Below, piece after piece: positions 18,843-29,526 of a stretch of DNA of 43,111 nt (within the stretch, counting starts at the first letter, position 1; the number at the start of each line of letters is the position of its first letter). Below the pieces are notes generated by a model, which worked only from the letters and a program-made list of their open reading frames with translations, did no database searches and was not told where the DNA came from. A program made the translations under genes and the position numbers. The stretch covers positions 1 through 43,111 of the forward strand of contig NZ_FUIE01000058.1 of assembly GCF_900163625.1 (NCBI RefSeq), given 5' to 3'. Source of the DNA: Brevundimonas diminuta 3F5N (lineage in GTDB: Bacteria > Pseudomonadota > Alphaproteobacteria > Caulobacterales > Caulobacteraceae).

Positions 18843-19235
18843 TCAGGCTCCAGCAGCGGGTTCGATCAGGTCCCAGGCGTTGCCGTAGAGGTCTTCGAAG
18901 ACCACCACCTTGCCATAGGCCTCGTGACGGGGCGTTTCGCGGAAGACAACGCAGGCCTCTAGCCAGGCGGCGTGATCGCGCATCAGGTCGTCGGTGTAGA
19001 GAAACAGCCAGACGCGGCCGCCCGCCTGATCACCGATCCGGGCGACCTGTTCCGGCGTCGCGGCGCGGGCCAGCAGTAGGGAGGTCTGGCCGCCTTTCGG
19101 CGTGACGCGAACCCAACGCTTGCCGCCGCCCATGTCTGTGTCTTCGCTGAGGTCGAAGCCCAGCTTGCCGACATAGAAGGCGATGGCCTCGTCATAGTCG
19201 CGGACCAGCAGGCTGACGGCGCCGAGGTGGCTCAT
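18843..19235 (-). CDS. VOC (glyoxalase/bleomycin-resistance) superfamily protein
   Basis: The 130-aa single-chain vicinal-oxygen-chelate fold protein shows [26 protein letters not shown] at the N-terminus (typical babbab start) and [16 protein letters not shown] at the end, where the last Glu is usually a metal ligand. Substrate and reaction are not predictable. I start it at ATG 19235 because it overlaps the stop of the esterase gene as ATGA, giving coupled translation; an in-frame extension to 19331 is antisense-like filler. It lies between the esterase and purT. Confidence 0.85.
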   Translation of the reverse strand: MSHLGAVSLLVRDYDEAIAFYVGKLGFDLSEDTDMGGGKRWVRVTPKGGQTSLLLARAATPEQVARIGDQAGGRVWLFLYTDDLMRDHAAWLEACVVFRETPRHEAYGKVVVFEDLYGNAWDLIEPAAGA

Positions 19236-20074
19236 GGGGCAGGCGCCGCATAGAGGCGGCGGAAGGCGTCCAGCGCGGCGCCGTGATAGATGGTGGCGTG
19301 GCTCTCGTTCGGGCGCGGGGTGAAGTCCCATTTGACGCCGGGCAGGGCGTGGTCGCGCAGGTTGGCGGTCAGCACATCCATCGGCGCCTGCATCATCTCG
19401 CCCTCGTCGCCGAGCGTCAGGATCAGGGTGCGCGGGTCATTGGAGTGGTCGCGCAGATGCGCTCCCGACTGCCGCGCCAGCTTGCCGCCGTCCCACCACA
19501 GGCTGGGGCTGACGGCGACATAGGCGTCGAACGTCTGCGGCTCTTTCAGGAAGGTCTCGACCACGAACAGGCCCGCCAGAGACTCGCCCATCAGCGCCGT
19601 CTCGCCGCTGGTGCGCAGGCGGCTTTCGATGAAGGGCTGGACCTCTTCGGCGATGAAGCGGCGGAAGCGGTCGGAATGGCCCTGCGTCGGATAGCGGGCG
19701 ATCAGTTCGGCGTCGTCGGTCGGCAGGGCCAGCTCGTTGCGGCGGTCGACCGAGGCGATGCCCACGACGATGACGTCGCGCGTCGTACCGACGATGGTCC
19801 CCAACTGGGCGATGCCCGAGATGTGGTGGAAGTCCTGATCCTGTCCGCCGTCCAGCACATAGAGGATCGGATAAGTCTGGCCGCTTGCAGCATAGCCGGG
19901 CGGCAGCCAGACGTTGATCTCGCGCGTCTGGTTCATGACGGCTGAGGGCAGGGCGTAGGACTGGCCGATGACAACGGGCGTCTCGACCGCCAGGGAGGCG
20001 CTTGTCTCGGCGAAGGCAGACGCGCCGCCCGCCATCGACAAGCCGAGGCTCAGGGCGAGGGCGAGGCGGCGCAT
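19232..20074 (-). CDS. Exported alpha/beta-hydrolase, esterase-D/BesA-like
   Basis: The 280-aa protein has a Sec signal peptide (residues 1 to about 22, ending ASAFA-ET), so it is periplasmic or secreted. The hydrolase fold shows the nucleophile elbow GESLAG with S165, the pre-nucleophile strand YPILYVLDGGQD and the late histidine H259 in NESHATI. The family includes siderophore-ester hydrolases (IroE/BesA) and acyl-esterases such as S-formylglutathione hydrolase relatives; the specific substrate is unknown. It starts 5 nt after the tkt stop, an operon-like arrangement. Confidence 0.85.
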   Translation of the reverse strand: MRRLALALSLGLSMAGGASAFAETSASLAVETPVVIGQSYALPSAVMNQTREINVWLPPGYAASGQTYPILYVLDGGQDQDFHHISGIAQLGTIVGTTRDVIVVGIASVDRRNELALPTDDAELIARYPTQGHSDRFRRFIAEEVQPFIESRLRTSGETALMGESLAGLFVVETFLKEPQTFDAYVAVSPSLWWDGGKLARQSGAHLRDHSNDPRTLILTLGDEGEMMQAPMDVLTANLRDHALPGVKWDFTPRPNESHATIYHGAALDAFRRLYAAPAP

Positions 20075-20079
20075 GAGGT

Positions 20080-22074
20080 TTACAGCCGCGCCTTGGCGGC
20101 TTCGACCACGGCCTCGGCAGTGATGCCGAACTCGCGGTAGAGGACGTCGGCCGGAGCCGAAGCGCCGAAGCCGGTCATGCCGACGAAGCCGCCGTCCTCG
20201 CCGATGAAGCGTTCCCAGCCCTGCTTGATCGCGGCCTCGACAGCGACGCGGACGGTGCCGCGGCCGATGACGGCGTCCTGATAGGCCTTGGGCTGCTGCT
20301 CGAACAGGGCGAAGCAGGGGACCGAGACGACGCGGGTGGGCACGCCTTCGGCCTCCAGCGTCTCGGCGGCCTTCAGGGCCAGGGCGACTTCGGTGCCGGT
20401 GCCGAACAGGGTGACTTTCGCCTCGCCGTTGGCGGCCTTCAGCTCATAGGCGCCCTTCCTGGAGAGATTTTCGCCCGCGTCGGTCACGCGCACGGCCGGG
20501 GTCTTCTGACGCGACAGGCACATGGCGGTCGGCGTGGTCTTGTTCTGCAGGGCGACCTGCCAGCACTCCAGAGCCTCGACCGTATCGGCGGGGCGCATGG
20601 TCAGCAGGTTGGGGATGGCGCGCAGGGCCGCCAGATGCTCGACCGGCTGGTGCGTCGGGCCGTCTTCGCCCAGGCCGATGCTGTCGTGCGTCAGGACGTG
20701 AATCGCGCGCACGCCCATCAGGGCGCCCAGGCGGATCGCTGGACGGCTGTAGTCCGCGAACGCCATGAAGGTGCCGCCGTAGGGGATGACCCCGCCGTGC
20801 AGCGCCAGACCGTTCATCGCCGCGGCCATGCCGAACTCGCGGATGCCGTAGTTCAGGTAACGGCCAGCGTAGTCCGGCGCGTCCATGATCTGGGTGTTCT
20901 TGACGAAGGTGTTGTTCGAGCCGGTCAGGTCGGCTGAGCCGCCGACCATTTCGGGGATGGCGTTGAACACCGTCTCCAGCGCCTCGCCCGAGGACTGGCG
21001 CGTGGCCAGGGCGGGCTTATCGACGACCAGCTGCTTCAGCTTGGCGTCCAGCGTCTCGAAGGCGCCGGTGGGCAGGTCGCCGGCCATGGCGCGGGTGAAG
21101 TCGTCGCGCTGGGCGTGGTTCAGCAGGCGGGCTTCCCAGGTCTTGCGGGCCTTGCCGCCCTGCTTGCCGACCTTGGCCCAGGCCTTCTGGACGCCTTCCG
21201 GCAGTTCAAACGGCTCGAACGGCCAGTGCAGCGCCTGACGCGTGGCGGCGATCTCCGTGGCGCCCAGGGCGGCGCCGTGGGTCTTGTGGCTGCCTTCCAT
21301 GGTGGCGGCGCCCTTGCCGATCTTGGTCTTGCAGGCGATCAGCGTCGGCTTGTCCTGCTTGGTCGCCCAGGCCAGGGCCTTCTGGATCTGCTTGTAGTCG
21401 TGGCCGTCGATGGCCTTGACCGCCCAGCCCGAGGCCTTGAAGCGGGCCAGCTGGTCCGTCGCGTCCGACAGCGACACCTTGCCGTCGATGGTGATCTCGT
21501 TGTCGTCCCACAGGACGCACAGCTTGTTCAGCTTCAGGCGGCCCGCCAGGGCGATGGCCTCCTGCGACACGCCTTCCATCAGGCAGCCGTCGCCGGCGAC
21601 GACCCAGGTGCGGTGATCGACCAGATCCTTGCCGAAACGCGCCGCCAGATGCCGCTCCGCCAGGGCGAAGCCGACCGAGGTGGCCAGACCCTGACCCAGG
21701 GGGCCGGTGGTCGTCTCGATCCCCGCCATGTGGCCGTATTCCGGGTGGCCGGCGGTCTTGAAGCCCCACTGGCGGAAGTTTTCCAGCTGTTCCCGCGTCG
21801 CGTCTTTGTAGCCCGTCAGGTGCAGCAGGCTGTAGATCAGCATCGAGCCGTGACCGGCTGACAGGATGAAGCGGTCGCGGTCGGCCCAGTCGGGGCGGCT
21901 GGCGTCGAACTTCAGGAATTTCGAGTAGAGGACGGTGGCGACGTCGGCCATGCCCATCGGCATGCCGGGGTGGCCGCTCTTGGCCTTTTCGACCGCATCC
22001 ATGGACAGCACCCGGATGGCGTCGGCCATCTGCTTGGGCGAAGGCTTGGCGAATGCGGCTTGGGCGTCGGTCAC
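20080..22074 (-). CDS. tkt: Transketolase
   Basis: This thiamine-diphosphate enzyme of the pentose phosphate pathway transfers two-carbon ketol units between sugars. The 664-aa protein is full length. It shows [19 protein letters not shown] at the N-terminus, [15 protein letters not shown], and the ThDP-binding [14 protein letters not shown] with a downstream DDNEITIDG. The pyrimidine domain has [24 protein letters not shown]. The C-terminal domain ends [18 protein letters not shown]. It heads the minus-strand run tkt-esterase-VOC-purT and is divergent from zauP. Confidence 0.97.
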   Translation of the reverse strand: MTDAQAAFAKPSPKQMADAIRVLSMDAVEKAKSGHPGMPMGMADVATVLYSKFLKFDASRPDWADRDRFILSAGHGSMLIYSLLHLTGYKDATREQLENFRQWGFKTAGHPEYGHMAGIETTTGPLGQGLATSVGFALAERHLAARFGKDLVDHRTWVVAGDGCLMEGVSQEAIALAGRLKLNKLCVLWDDNEITIDGKVSLSDATDQLARFKASGWAVKAIDGHDYKQIQKALAWATKQDKPTLIACKTKIGKGAATMEGSHKTHGAALGATEIAATRQALHWPFEPFELPEGVQKAWAKVGKQGGKARKTWEARLLNHAQRDDFTRAMAGDLPTGAFETLDAKLKQLVVDKPALATRQSSGEALETVFNAIPEMVGGSADLTGSNNTFVKNTQIMDAPDYAGRYLNYGIREFGMAAAMNGLALHGGVIPYGGTFMAFADYSRPAIRLGALMGVRAIHVLTHDSIGLGEDGPTHQPVEHLAALRAIPNLLTMRPADTVEALECWQVALQNKTTPTAMCLSRQKTPAVRVTDAGENLSRKGAYELKAANGEAKVTLFGTGTEVALALKAAETLEAEGVPTRVVSVPCFALFEQQPKAYQDAVIGRGTVRVAVEAAIKQGWERFIGEDGGFVGMTGFGASAPADVLYREFGITAEAVVEAAKARL

Positions 22075-22100
22075 GGCGAGACCTTTCCTCAGGAACAGGA

Positions 22101-22138
22101 TAAAGCGGGGGTGGCGCCGCTTTACCCCGGCGCGCCGG
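22101..22138. promoter_or_regulatory. Inverted repeats in the tkt/zauP divergent promoter region
   Basis: TAAAGCGG at 22101-22108 is repeated inverted at 22117-22124 with an 8-bp spacer. Next to it lies a perfect 12-bp palindrome, CCGGCGCGCCGG, at 22127-22138. Between divergent starts this could be an operator, but GC-rich palindromes arise readily here. Confidence 0.3.
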
Positions 22139-22173
22139 CAGGTTCTACACGGAATCTGGAAGAAAGGACCCCC

Positions 22174-22449
22174 ATGGACGCCGTTACGGCTGCAAAGGCG
22201 CGGATCGATCGAGCGTTAGCCGATCTGGAGCGCAAGGTGCTGGAGCTGAAGGCGAGGCCCGCCTCGGCGCCGCCTATCGCGGACGACGACCTGTTCGCGC
22301 CGCGTCCCTCGAACGCGGCCGACTTGGCGCGCATCGCCGAGCTGGAGACGGCTGGTCAGGAAACCGCCCAGGCGCTGGCCCGCGCGGCCGACGCCGTGCG
22401 CGAGGTGCTGACGCAGCAACAGGCCGCGCAGCAAGAGGAGGCGAACTGA
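22174..22449 (+). CDS. zauP: ZauP-like coiled-coil partner of ZapA
   Basis: This 91-aa protein is almost entirely helical and charged, with heptad-like segments at about residues 5-28 and 50-85 ([42 protein letters not shown]). A small coiled-coil protein encoded just upstream of ZapA is known in Caulobacter as ZauP. It works with ZapA to focus the Z-ring. The call rests on position and architecture more than on motif identity. ATG 22174 has an AAGG Shine-Dalgarno. Its TGA overlaps the zapA ATG by one base (TGATG), so the two are translationally coupled. Confidence 0.8.
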   Translation: MDAVTAAKARIDRALADLERKVLELKARPASAPPIADDDLFAPRPSNAADLARIAELETAGQETAQALARAADAVREVLTQQQAAQQEEAN

Positions 22450-22790
22450 TGGCGACGGTGACGGTAGAGGTCCACGGCCGCCCCTATGCGGTGGGTTGCG
22501 CCGACGGTCAGGAGGCGCGCGTGCGCGACCTGGCGGCTCAGTTCAACGAGCGGGTGCAGGGCGTGGCAGATCAGGTCGGCCAGGTCGGCGACGTGCGCCT
22601 GTTCCTGATGGCGGCGCTGATGCTGGCCGATGAGCTTGGGGAGGCGAAGCGTCAGGCGGCGGTTCAGAACTCCGGCCGCGCCAAGGCGGCGACGGCGGTG
22701 GTTGCGGCGCCCGCCTCGGCCAGCGACGGCGTGGCCGAGGCGCTGAACGCGGTGGCCGCTCGCATCGAGAAGATCATCCAGACGATATAG
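22449..22790 (+). CDS. zapA: Z-ring-associated cell division protein ZapA
   Basis: ZapA binds FtsZ and promotes bundling and focusing of the division ring. The 113-aa protein starts with the ZapA core (VTVEVHGRPYAVGCADGQEARVRDLA), followed by helices with LFLMAALMLADEL that form the dimer/tetramer coiled coil. A less conserved Ala-rich linker (about residues 75-95) precedes a final helix (ALNAVAARIEKIIQTI). It is coupled to zauP by a 1-nt overlap. Downstream come the 6S RNA candidate and 5-FCL, the same order as zapA-ssrS-fau in gamma- and alphaproteobacteria. Confidence 0.93.
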   Translation: MATVTVEVHGRPYAVGCADGQEARVRDLAAQFNERVQGVADQVGQVGDVRLFLMAALMLADELGEAKRQAAVQNSGRAKAATAVVAAPASASDGVAEALNAVAARIEKIIQTI

Positions 22791-22805
22791 GGCGACGCCC
22801 CTCTT

Positions 22806-22824
22806 CCTCTCCATGAAGGGGAGG
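22806..22824. repeat. Short palindrome, half-copy of the intergenic repeat
   Basis: Bases 22806-22812 and 22818-22824 pair over 7 bp around ATGAA. The hairpin resembles the end hairpins of the larger repeats at 23103-23232 and 34442-34570. It could be a remnant, or a weak terminator for zapA. Confidence 0.45.
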
Positions 22825-22880
22825 GATAAACACGCGCTTCGCCATTGTTGAAAGCGCCACGAACGCCTATCTTGCGCAGC

Positions 22881-23046
22881 GGCGGGTCCTGCTGCGGCTC
22901 ACGTCGAAGACAACATATCCTTCTGACCTTAATTCACTCATAGGGATCTGTCCCTGTCCGGGCTTGAGGGCCTGGGCATACGGAGCCCACCTGGCTACCC
23001 AGGTCGAGAGGATTTAAACGTTCTTCACGGCTCACGCGGCGCCGCC
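22881..23046 (+). ncRNA. ssrS: Candidate 6S RNA (SsrS)
   Basis: The approximately 166-nt segment lies between zapA and 5-FCL, where ssrS is found in many proteobacteria. It folds as a long rod. GGCGG plus GCTGCG (22881-22896) pair with CGCGGC plus CCGCC (23035-23046). GAAGAC (22906-22911) pairs with GTTCTTC (23020-23026). ATCCTTCTGACC (22917-22928) pairs with GGTCGAGAGGAT (23002-23013) over 12 positions with one mismatch. A terminal hairpin forms at 22941-22954 (AGGGA TCTG TCCCT), and an alternative 3'-side hairpin at 22989-23004. 6S RNA binds RNA polymerase-sigma70 in stationary phase. Ends are estimated from the closing stem. Confidence 0.68.
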
Positions 23047-23102
23047 AACCCTCTTCTTTTCCCGCTAACGCTTGCCGCGCGGCGGCGCGCTGCTTGAGCG
23101 CC

Positions 23103-23232
23103 TTCTCCTCCCCATTTGATGGGGAGGTGGATCGGACGCGATAGCGGACGAGACGGAGGGGCTGCTGGGTTCCGCTGATGTAAAGCCCCTCCACCGCTTC
23201 GCGGTCCCCCTCCCCACGGTGTGGGGAGGAAA
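23103..23232 (-). repeat. Palindromic intergenic repeat, copy 1
   Basis: This ~130-bp element is bounded by CCTCCCC...GGGGAGG hairpins at both ends (first hairpin 23107-23113 with 23121-23127). Its interior carries paired AGCCCCTCC / GGAGGGGCT blocks. Its reverse complement matches 34442-34570 at roughly four bases in five. It sits between the 6S RNA candidate and the 5-FCL gene, with no coding potential. Confidence 0.85.
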
Positions 23233-23261
23233 GGCGGGCGGCGTTGGTGTAGAGAGCCCTC

Positions 23262-23807
23262 ATGACCCCCAAGCACCAACTCCGCGCCGCCATGCGCGCC
23301 CTGCGCAAGCGTCTGGCCGAGACCGACCCCGAGGCCGCCGAACGCGCAGCGGGTCATGCCGAAGCCTTGCCGAGCGGCGCCGTCGTCGCCCTGTATCGCG
23401 CCATGGGGTCGGAACTGGACACGGACGCCTTGGCCAATGTGCTGCATCAGGCGGGGCGTCGCCTGTGCCTGCCGGTGGTGATCGAACGCGACGCAGCCAT
23501 GATCTTCCGCGCCTGGACGCCGGGCGAGCCGCTGGAGCTGGACGCCGCCGGTTGCCCCGCGCCCCTGCCGCTGGGCGAGGTGGTGCGGCCGGACCTGATC
23601 CTGACGCCCCTGCTGGCTTTCGACGGTCACGGCGGCCGGTTGGGGCAGGGCGGCGGCTATTACGACCGGACGTTTGCGGTGCTGCCTGACGCGCGCCGGG
23701 TCGGCTTCGCCTACGCGGGACAGGCTGTGGATCGCCTTGATCTGGAGCCGCACGACATCCGCCTGCATGGCGTTCTGACCGAGACCGGTTATAGAGCCAT
23801 CCCATGA
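23262..23807 (+). CDS. 5-formyltetrahydrofolate cyclo-ligase
   Basis: It converts 5-formyl-THF to 5,10-methenyl-THF with ATP, recycling an inhibitory folate. The 181-aa protein starts with basic helices ([17 protein letters not shown]), continues with the substrate region [15 protein letters not shown], and has the family signature [12 protein letters not shown] at 126-137. It corresponds to E. coli ygfA/fau, which likewise follows zapA and ssrS. Its TGA overlaps the next ATG as ATGA, so the phosphodiesterase gene is coupled. Confidence 0.93.
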   Translation: MTPKHQLRAAMRALRKRLAETDPEAAERAAGHAEALPSGAVVALYRAMGSELDTDALANVLHQAGRRLCLPVVIERDAAMIFRAWTPGEPLELDAAGCPAPLPLGEVVRPDLILTPLLAFDGHGGRLGQGGGYYDRTFAVLPDARRVGFAYAGQAVDRLDLEPHDIRLHGVLTETGYRAIP

Positions 23808-24625
23808 GATTGGCATTTTTCGGTGACGTGGTCGGCAAGTCCGGGCGCGATGGACTTTCGGACCACCTGCCGGGGCTGAGGCGTGACCTCAAGCTCGACT
23901 TCGTGGTGGTCAATGCGGAGAACGCCGCGGGCGGTTTCGGCATCACCGAAAATACGGCCAACGACATCTTCAACGCCGGGGCCGACGTCCTGACGCTGGG
24001 CAACCACAGCTGGGACCAGCGCGAGGCCCTGACCTATATCGTGCGCGAGCCGCGCCTGATCCGTCCGGCCAACTATCCGCGCCTGATGGACGCGCCGGGG
24101 CGCGGCGCCGACGTCTTCGTCACGCCGGACGGTCGCCGGGTGTTGGTCATCAACGTCCTGGGCCGCGTCCACATGGACCCGATGGACGACCCGTTCAGCG
24201 CGGTGGAGCGCGAGCTTGAGGCCGCGCCCTTGGGCGTCGTCGCCGACGCCGTCATCGTCGATATGCACGCCGAGGCGACCAGCGAGAAGATGGGCATGGG
24301 CCACTTCTGCGACGGCCGCGCCAGCCTGGTGGTCGGCACCCATACCCACGTCCCGACCGCGGATGCGCAGATCCTGCCCGGCGGCACGGCCTATCAGACC
24401 GACGCGGGCGGCTGCTGCGACTATGACTCGGTCATCGGCAACGACAAGGAAGAGCCGTTGCGTCGCTTCACCACTCGCCTATCTGGCGGGCGCTACACCC
24501 CGGCCAGCGGCCCGGCGACTATCTGCGGCGTCTTTGTCGAGACGGACGACCGCACGGGCCTGGCTACGCGTGTCGAGCCGATCCGCGTCGGCGGCCGTCT
24601 CAGCCAGGCGATTCCGCAGGTCTGA
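23804..24625 (+). CDS. YmdB-family metallophosphoesterase
   Basis: The 273-aa protein is a calcineurin-like phosphoesterase of the TIGR00282/YmdB family, whose Bacillus member has phosphodiesterase activity on 2',3'-cyclic nucleotides. Metal-binding residues are visible: D8 in FFGDVVG, E39 and N40 in NAEN, N67 and H68 in GNHSWD, H155 in DMHAEATSEK, and H180 and H182 in GTHTHVPTAD. Length is normal. It overlaps the 5-FCL gene by 4 nt. It converges with the glycosyltransferase gene only 6 bp away. The biological substrate in alphaproteobacteria is not established. Confidence 0.9.
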   Translation: MRLAFFGDVVGKSGRDGLSDHLPGLRRDLKLDFVVVNAENAAGGFGITENTANDIFNAGADVLTLGNHSWDQREALTYIVREPRLIRPANYPRLMDAPGRGADVFVTPDGRRVLVINVLGRVHMDPMDDPFSAVERELEAAPLGVVADAVIVDMHAEATSEKMGMGHFCDGRASLVVGTHTHVPTADAQILPGGTAYQTDAGGCCDYDSVIGNDKEEPLRRFTTRLSGGRYTPASGPATICGVFVETDDRTGLATRVEPIRVGGRLSQAIPQV

Positions 24626-24631
24626 GGGCGT

Positions 24632-25696
24632 TTACGCGCGCTTGGCCTGCACCAGCCGCTGACGCAGGGCGGCCAGTTGTTCGGCGCGGTGCGACGGCGT
24701 GTGGGTCTGGGTGACATAGGTCTGGGCCGCGCGCGCCATATCCAGGCGACGCTCAGGCTCCTGCACCAGTCGGCTGATGGCGTCCTCCAGCGTCTGCGGC
24801 GTCAGGTCGTCGACATAGAGAGCGTGGGGGCCGCTGGCCTCGCGCAGGCCGCCGCGTCCCGATGAGATCAGCGCTGCGCCCGCCGCATGGGCCTCCAGCG
24901 CCGTCAGGCCCAGAGGCTCGGCCCAGACCGAGGGCGTTAGGGCGATCGCCGCGCGCTGCATCTCGGCGCGCACCTGCGCCAGCGGCGCGGATTTCAGCAC
25001 ACGCACCCGCTCGCCGAACCGTTCCAGCGGCGCAATGTGGGGCGCGGCCCAGTCCGCATGACGGTCCCAGTCGTTGAGCATCAGCACGGCGCGCCAGTCG
25101 GGATGGCGCTCCAGCACGGCAGGCAGGGCGGCGCAGATCAGGTCCACGCCCTTTTCCGGCATGGCGCGCCCGGCGAAGGCGATCAGCGGCTCGCGCCCCT
25201 CGACCGGCGCGCGCCACAGGTCCACGTCGATGGGGTTGGGCACGGCGAAGGCCTTGGCCTCCAGTCGGGGAAAATCCTTCAGGAAGTCCAGCCGCGCCGC
25301 CTCGCTGACGAAGATCAGACCGTCCATGCGGTCATAACGCCGCTCATAGCGCCAGCGGTCGATGACGTGGCGCGGCGGTTTCACGGCATTGTGGCGATAC
25401 AGGGTGATGGCCGCATGCGGGAAATGCGGAGCCAGCGCGACGGCCTGCTGCGTCTGCTGGTGGAACTCGATGACGTCGGGGCGATAGTCGGTCAGCGCCT
25501 GACGCAGGGCCTTCAGCCGGTTCGCAGCGGGCAGGGTCTGCACCGGCAGGTCGCCGTGCTCCTGGGCGCCTTCGCAGCAGAAGATGCGAACCTCGCCGCT
25601 GTCGGCCTGCGCCAGCGTGCGCGCCACCGTCTCCATCGAGTTCGGCTGATGCAGGTCGAAGCGCGCGCCGACAGGCATGACGACGGCGGTTCTCAT
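24632..25696 (-). CDS. Family 4 (GT-B) glycosyltransferase
   Basis: The 354-aa cytoplasmic GT-B enzyme has an N-terminal acceptor half (residues 1 to about 170; VVMPVGARFDLHQPNSMETVART, DVIEFHQQTQ). The C-terminal nucleotide-sugar half shows FAGRAMPEKGVDLICAALP, a SVWAEPLGLTALEAHAAGAALISSGRGGLRE pattern (the conserved E-x7-E region) and VDDLTPQTLEDAI. Donor and acceptor are not predictable; polysaccharide or LPS decoration is possible given the lipid A genes elsewhere in the window. It starts 18 nt after the lipoprotein gene and is probably in the purL run. Confidence 0.87.
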   Translation of the reverse strand: MRTAVVMPVGARFDLHQPNSMETVARTLAQADSGEVRIFCCEGAQEHGDLPVQTLPAANRLKALRQALTDYRPDVIEFHQQTQQAVALAPHFPHAAITLYRHNAVKPPRHVIDRWRYERRYDRMDGLIFVSEAARLDFLKDFPRLEAKAFAVPNPIDVDLWRAPVEGREPLIAFAGRAMPEKGVDLICAALPAVLERHPDWRAVLMLNDWDRHADWAAPHIAPLERFGERVRVLKSAPLAQVRAEMQRAAIALTPSVWAEPLGLTALEAHAAGAALISSGRGGLREASGPHALYVDDLTPQTLEDAISRLVQEPERRLDMARAAQTYVTQTHTPSHRAEQLAALRQRLVQAKRA

Positions 25697-25714
25697 GACC
25701 CTGCGTGTCTCCGG

Positions 25715-26088
25715 TTAGTTGGACGCTCTGGCGGCGGCGCGGGCTTCCAGCGCGCGCAGACTGGCTTCTTCAGCCTTCAGGTCTTCGGTCAGTTGAGCCT
25801 TCAGCGCCGGATCGGCGATGGCGGCCAGGGCCGTGCGTGTCTCTTGCACCGCCTGACGGCGGGCGGCGATCAGGCGCGACAATTCGTCCGGCTCATGCAG
25901 GGCCGGGCCGGAGGCGGTCGGGCGACGGATCGCCTGAGCTTCTTCTTCCTCGGTGGTCTTGAGCGCGGCGGCCTGCCGGGCGGCGGCCGCGTCGCGCAGG
26001 GCGTGCTGGACGGGATCGCCGCCCTCGAACTCGCAGGCCGACAGCAGGGCGGCGCCCGCGACGACGAGGATGAGGGCGGCGCTGCGCA

Positions 26089-26089
<1 letters not shown>
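25715..26089 (-). CDS. Small lipoprotein of unknown function
   Basis: This 124-aa protein has a signal peptide and lipobox L16-S17-A18-C19, followed by an acidic/Gln/Ala-rich helical body (about residues 30-60 and 70-120) likely to form coiled coil. No family is recognised. Its ATG overlaps the purL TGA by one base (TGATG), so translation is coupled to purL although no functional link is obvious. Asp or Glu after the acylated Cys (C-E-F) does not give a clear inner-membrane retention signal. Confidence 0.7.
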
Positions 26090-28299
<2,210 letters not shown>

Positions 28300-28340
28300 G
28301 GGCGGGCCTTCTAGCCGTCTCTGGAGCGTCTGTCAGCCCG

Positions 28341-29135
28341 TCACCGGCGTTCGATACCGCGCCTCAGACCGAAGACGATGATGACCCCCGCCACGACCAG
28401 CGCGAAGGCGGCCGCCAGGGCCGTGAAAGCCAGCACTGGCTTGACCTCCTGCTCGGCCACAAAGGCCCCCACCAGCCCCCAGGCGATGGGCAGGGGATAG
28501 GCCAGGGTCCGCAGCGCCCAGGTCACGCCGACGCCGACCAGGGTCGTCACGACCACGGCCAGAACGGCCCAGCCGGTCGGCGACAGGGCGGCGGGCAGGG
28601 CCTCGAACGCCGTGGCCACGGTGATCAGGTTCAGCGGCGCCGCCACGGTCAGCCAGCCCGCCAGCGCCGCCAGCGGCCAGATCAGGAACCAGCGGTCCCG
28701 CTCCATCGTCCCTGTGGCGCGGATGGCGCGCGCGCTGGCCAGCATCGGCAGCAGTAGGGCCAGGAGCGAGGCGAGGATGACGACGACGCTGGCCGCCTTC
28801 AGGTTCAGCGCCGCCATGACGATCCAGAAGCCGATACCGAAGAAGGCCACGACCGACGGCCAGCCCATGCGGTTGATCAGTACGCTCTCGCCCGTCTGGG
28901 GCAGGGCCTGACGCCCGGCGTAGATCAGTATGCCCAGATACAGCAGGCTCCAGATCGAAAAGGCGTAACCCGCCACCCGCAGCGTCTGGTTTCCGTCGGC
29001 GGCGAACTCCGCCTGGCTCAGGCCGAAACCGCCCAGCATCTGAACCAGCGGGACCATGACAGCGAAGATGGCGGCGGCTAGCACGGCCAGGCGGCGCGTC
29101 TGCTGGGCGGGGGTGGGGCGTTCGATGGCGGTCAT
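28341..29135 (-). CDS. Polytopic membrane protein, TspO/MBR-related
   Basis: The 264-aa protein has about eight hydrophobic segments, including YAFSIWSLLYLGILIYA (near residues 56-73), WPSVVAFFGIGFWIVMAAL and WFLIWPLAALAGWLTVAAPLN. The YxFSIWSxxY pattern recalls the TspO/MBR-related tryptophan-rich membrane family, but the protein is longer than a canonical five-helix TspO. Function is unknown. It lies 41 nt upstream of purL on the same strand and may be cotranscribed. It is divergent from the small acidic protein gene. Confidence 0.6.
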   Translation of the reverse strand: MTAIERPTPAQQTRRLAVLAAAIFAVMVPLVQMLGGFGLSQAEFAADGNQTLRVAGYAFSIWSLLYLGILIYAGRQALPQTGESVLINRMGWPSVVAFFGIGFWIVMAALNLKAASVVVILASLLALLLPMLASARAIRATGTMERDRWFLIWPLAALAGWLTVAAPLNLITVATAFEALPAALSPTGWAVLAVVVTTLVGVGVTWALRTLAYPLPIAWGLVGAFVAEQEVKPVLAFTALAAAFALVVAGVIIVFGLRRGIERR

Positions 29136-29247
29136 GCGTCTCTCCGGCTCAGCTTCGCCGTATCTACGCGCCGCGCTGAAGAAGGTTCAAGGGAACTTGT
29201 TCGCGGCTTTTCGCCTTGCTTTGAGACAGACCGAGAAGGAAGCCGCC

Positions 29248-29487
29248 ATGCCTGATCCCAACGCTCCCGCGCCGATCGAGCAGACGCTCGAGGAAGAAGT
29301 CGAAACCAACCGCGCCCTGGAGCGGGGCCTGGGCGTCGGCGCCCGTGAATTGGCGGCCATCCACGAATCCGGCGCCGAAGGCACGCTGGAGCGCGCGGTC
29401 GACGAGGACGGCGAACCGATCGAGGAAGACGTCGAGGTCGGGGACGCCGGGCGCAGCGCCAGCGTTCTGGATCGCAAGGACGGCTGA
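29248..29487 (+). CDS. Small acidic protein of unknown function
   Basis: The 79-aa protein starts at ATG 29248 with an AAGGA Shine-Dalgarno; the longer upstream frame is not supported. It is rich in Glu/Asp (IEQTLEEEVETNRALERGL; DEDGEPIEEDVEVGD) and lacks hydrophobic segments. It may be intrinsically disordered or helical. I recognise no family. The hydroxylase gene follows after 39 nt on the same strand. Confidence 0.6.
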   Translation: MPDPNAPAPIEQTLEEEVETNRALERGLGVGARELAAIHESGAEGTLERAVDEDGEPIEEDVEVGDAGRSASVLDRKDG

Positions 29488-29526
29488 ACGCTTGACCGTC
29501 GCCGCAGGGGGCGGTTCCATCCGCTC

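Noticed and set aside
18850..18875. GGTTCGATC stretch resembling a tRNA T-loop
   Set aside because: It lies within the VOC gene and no acceptor or anticodon stem can be formed around it.
23103..23232. Palindromic repeats considered as a CRISPR array
   Set aside because: The units are single elements without regular spacers and no cas genes are near.
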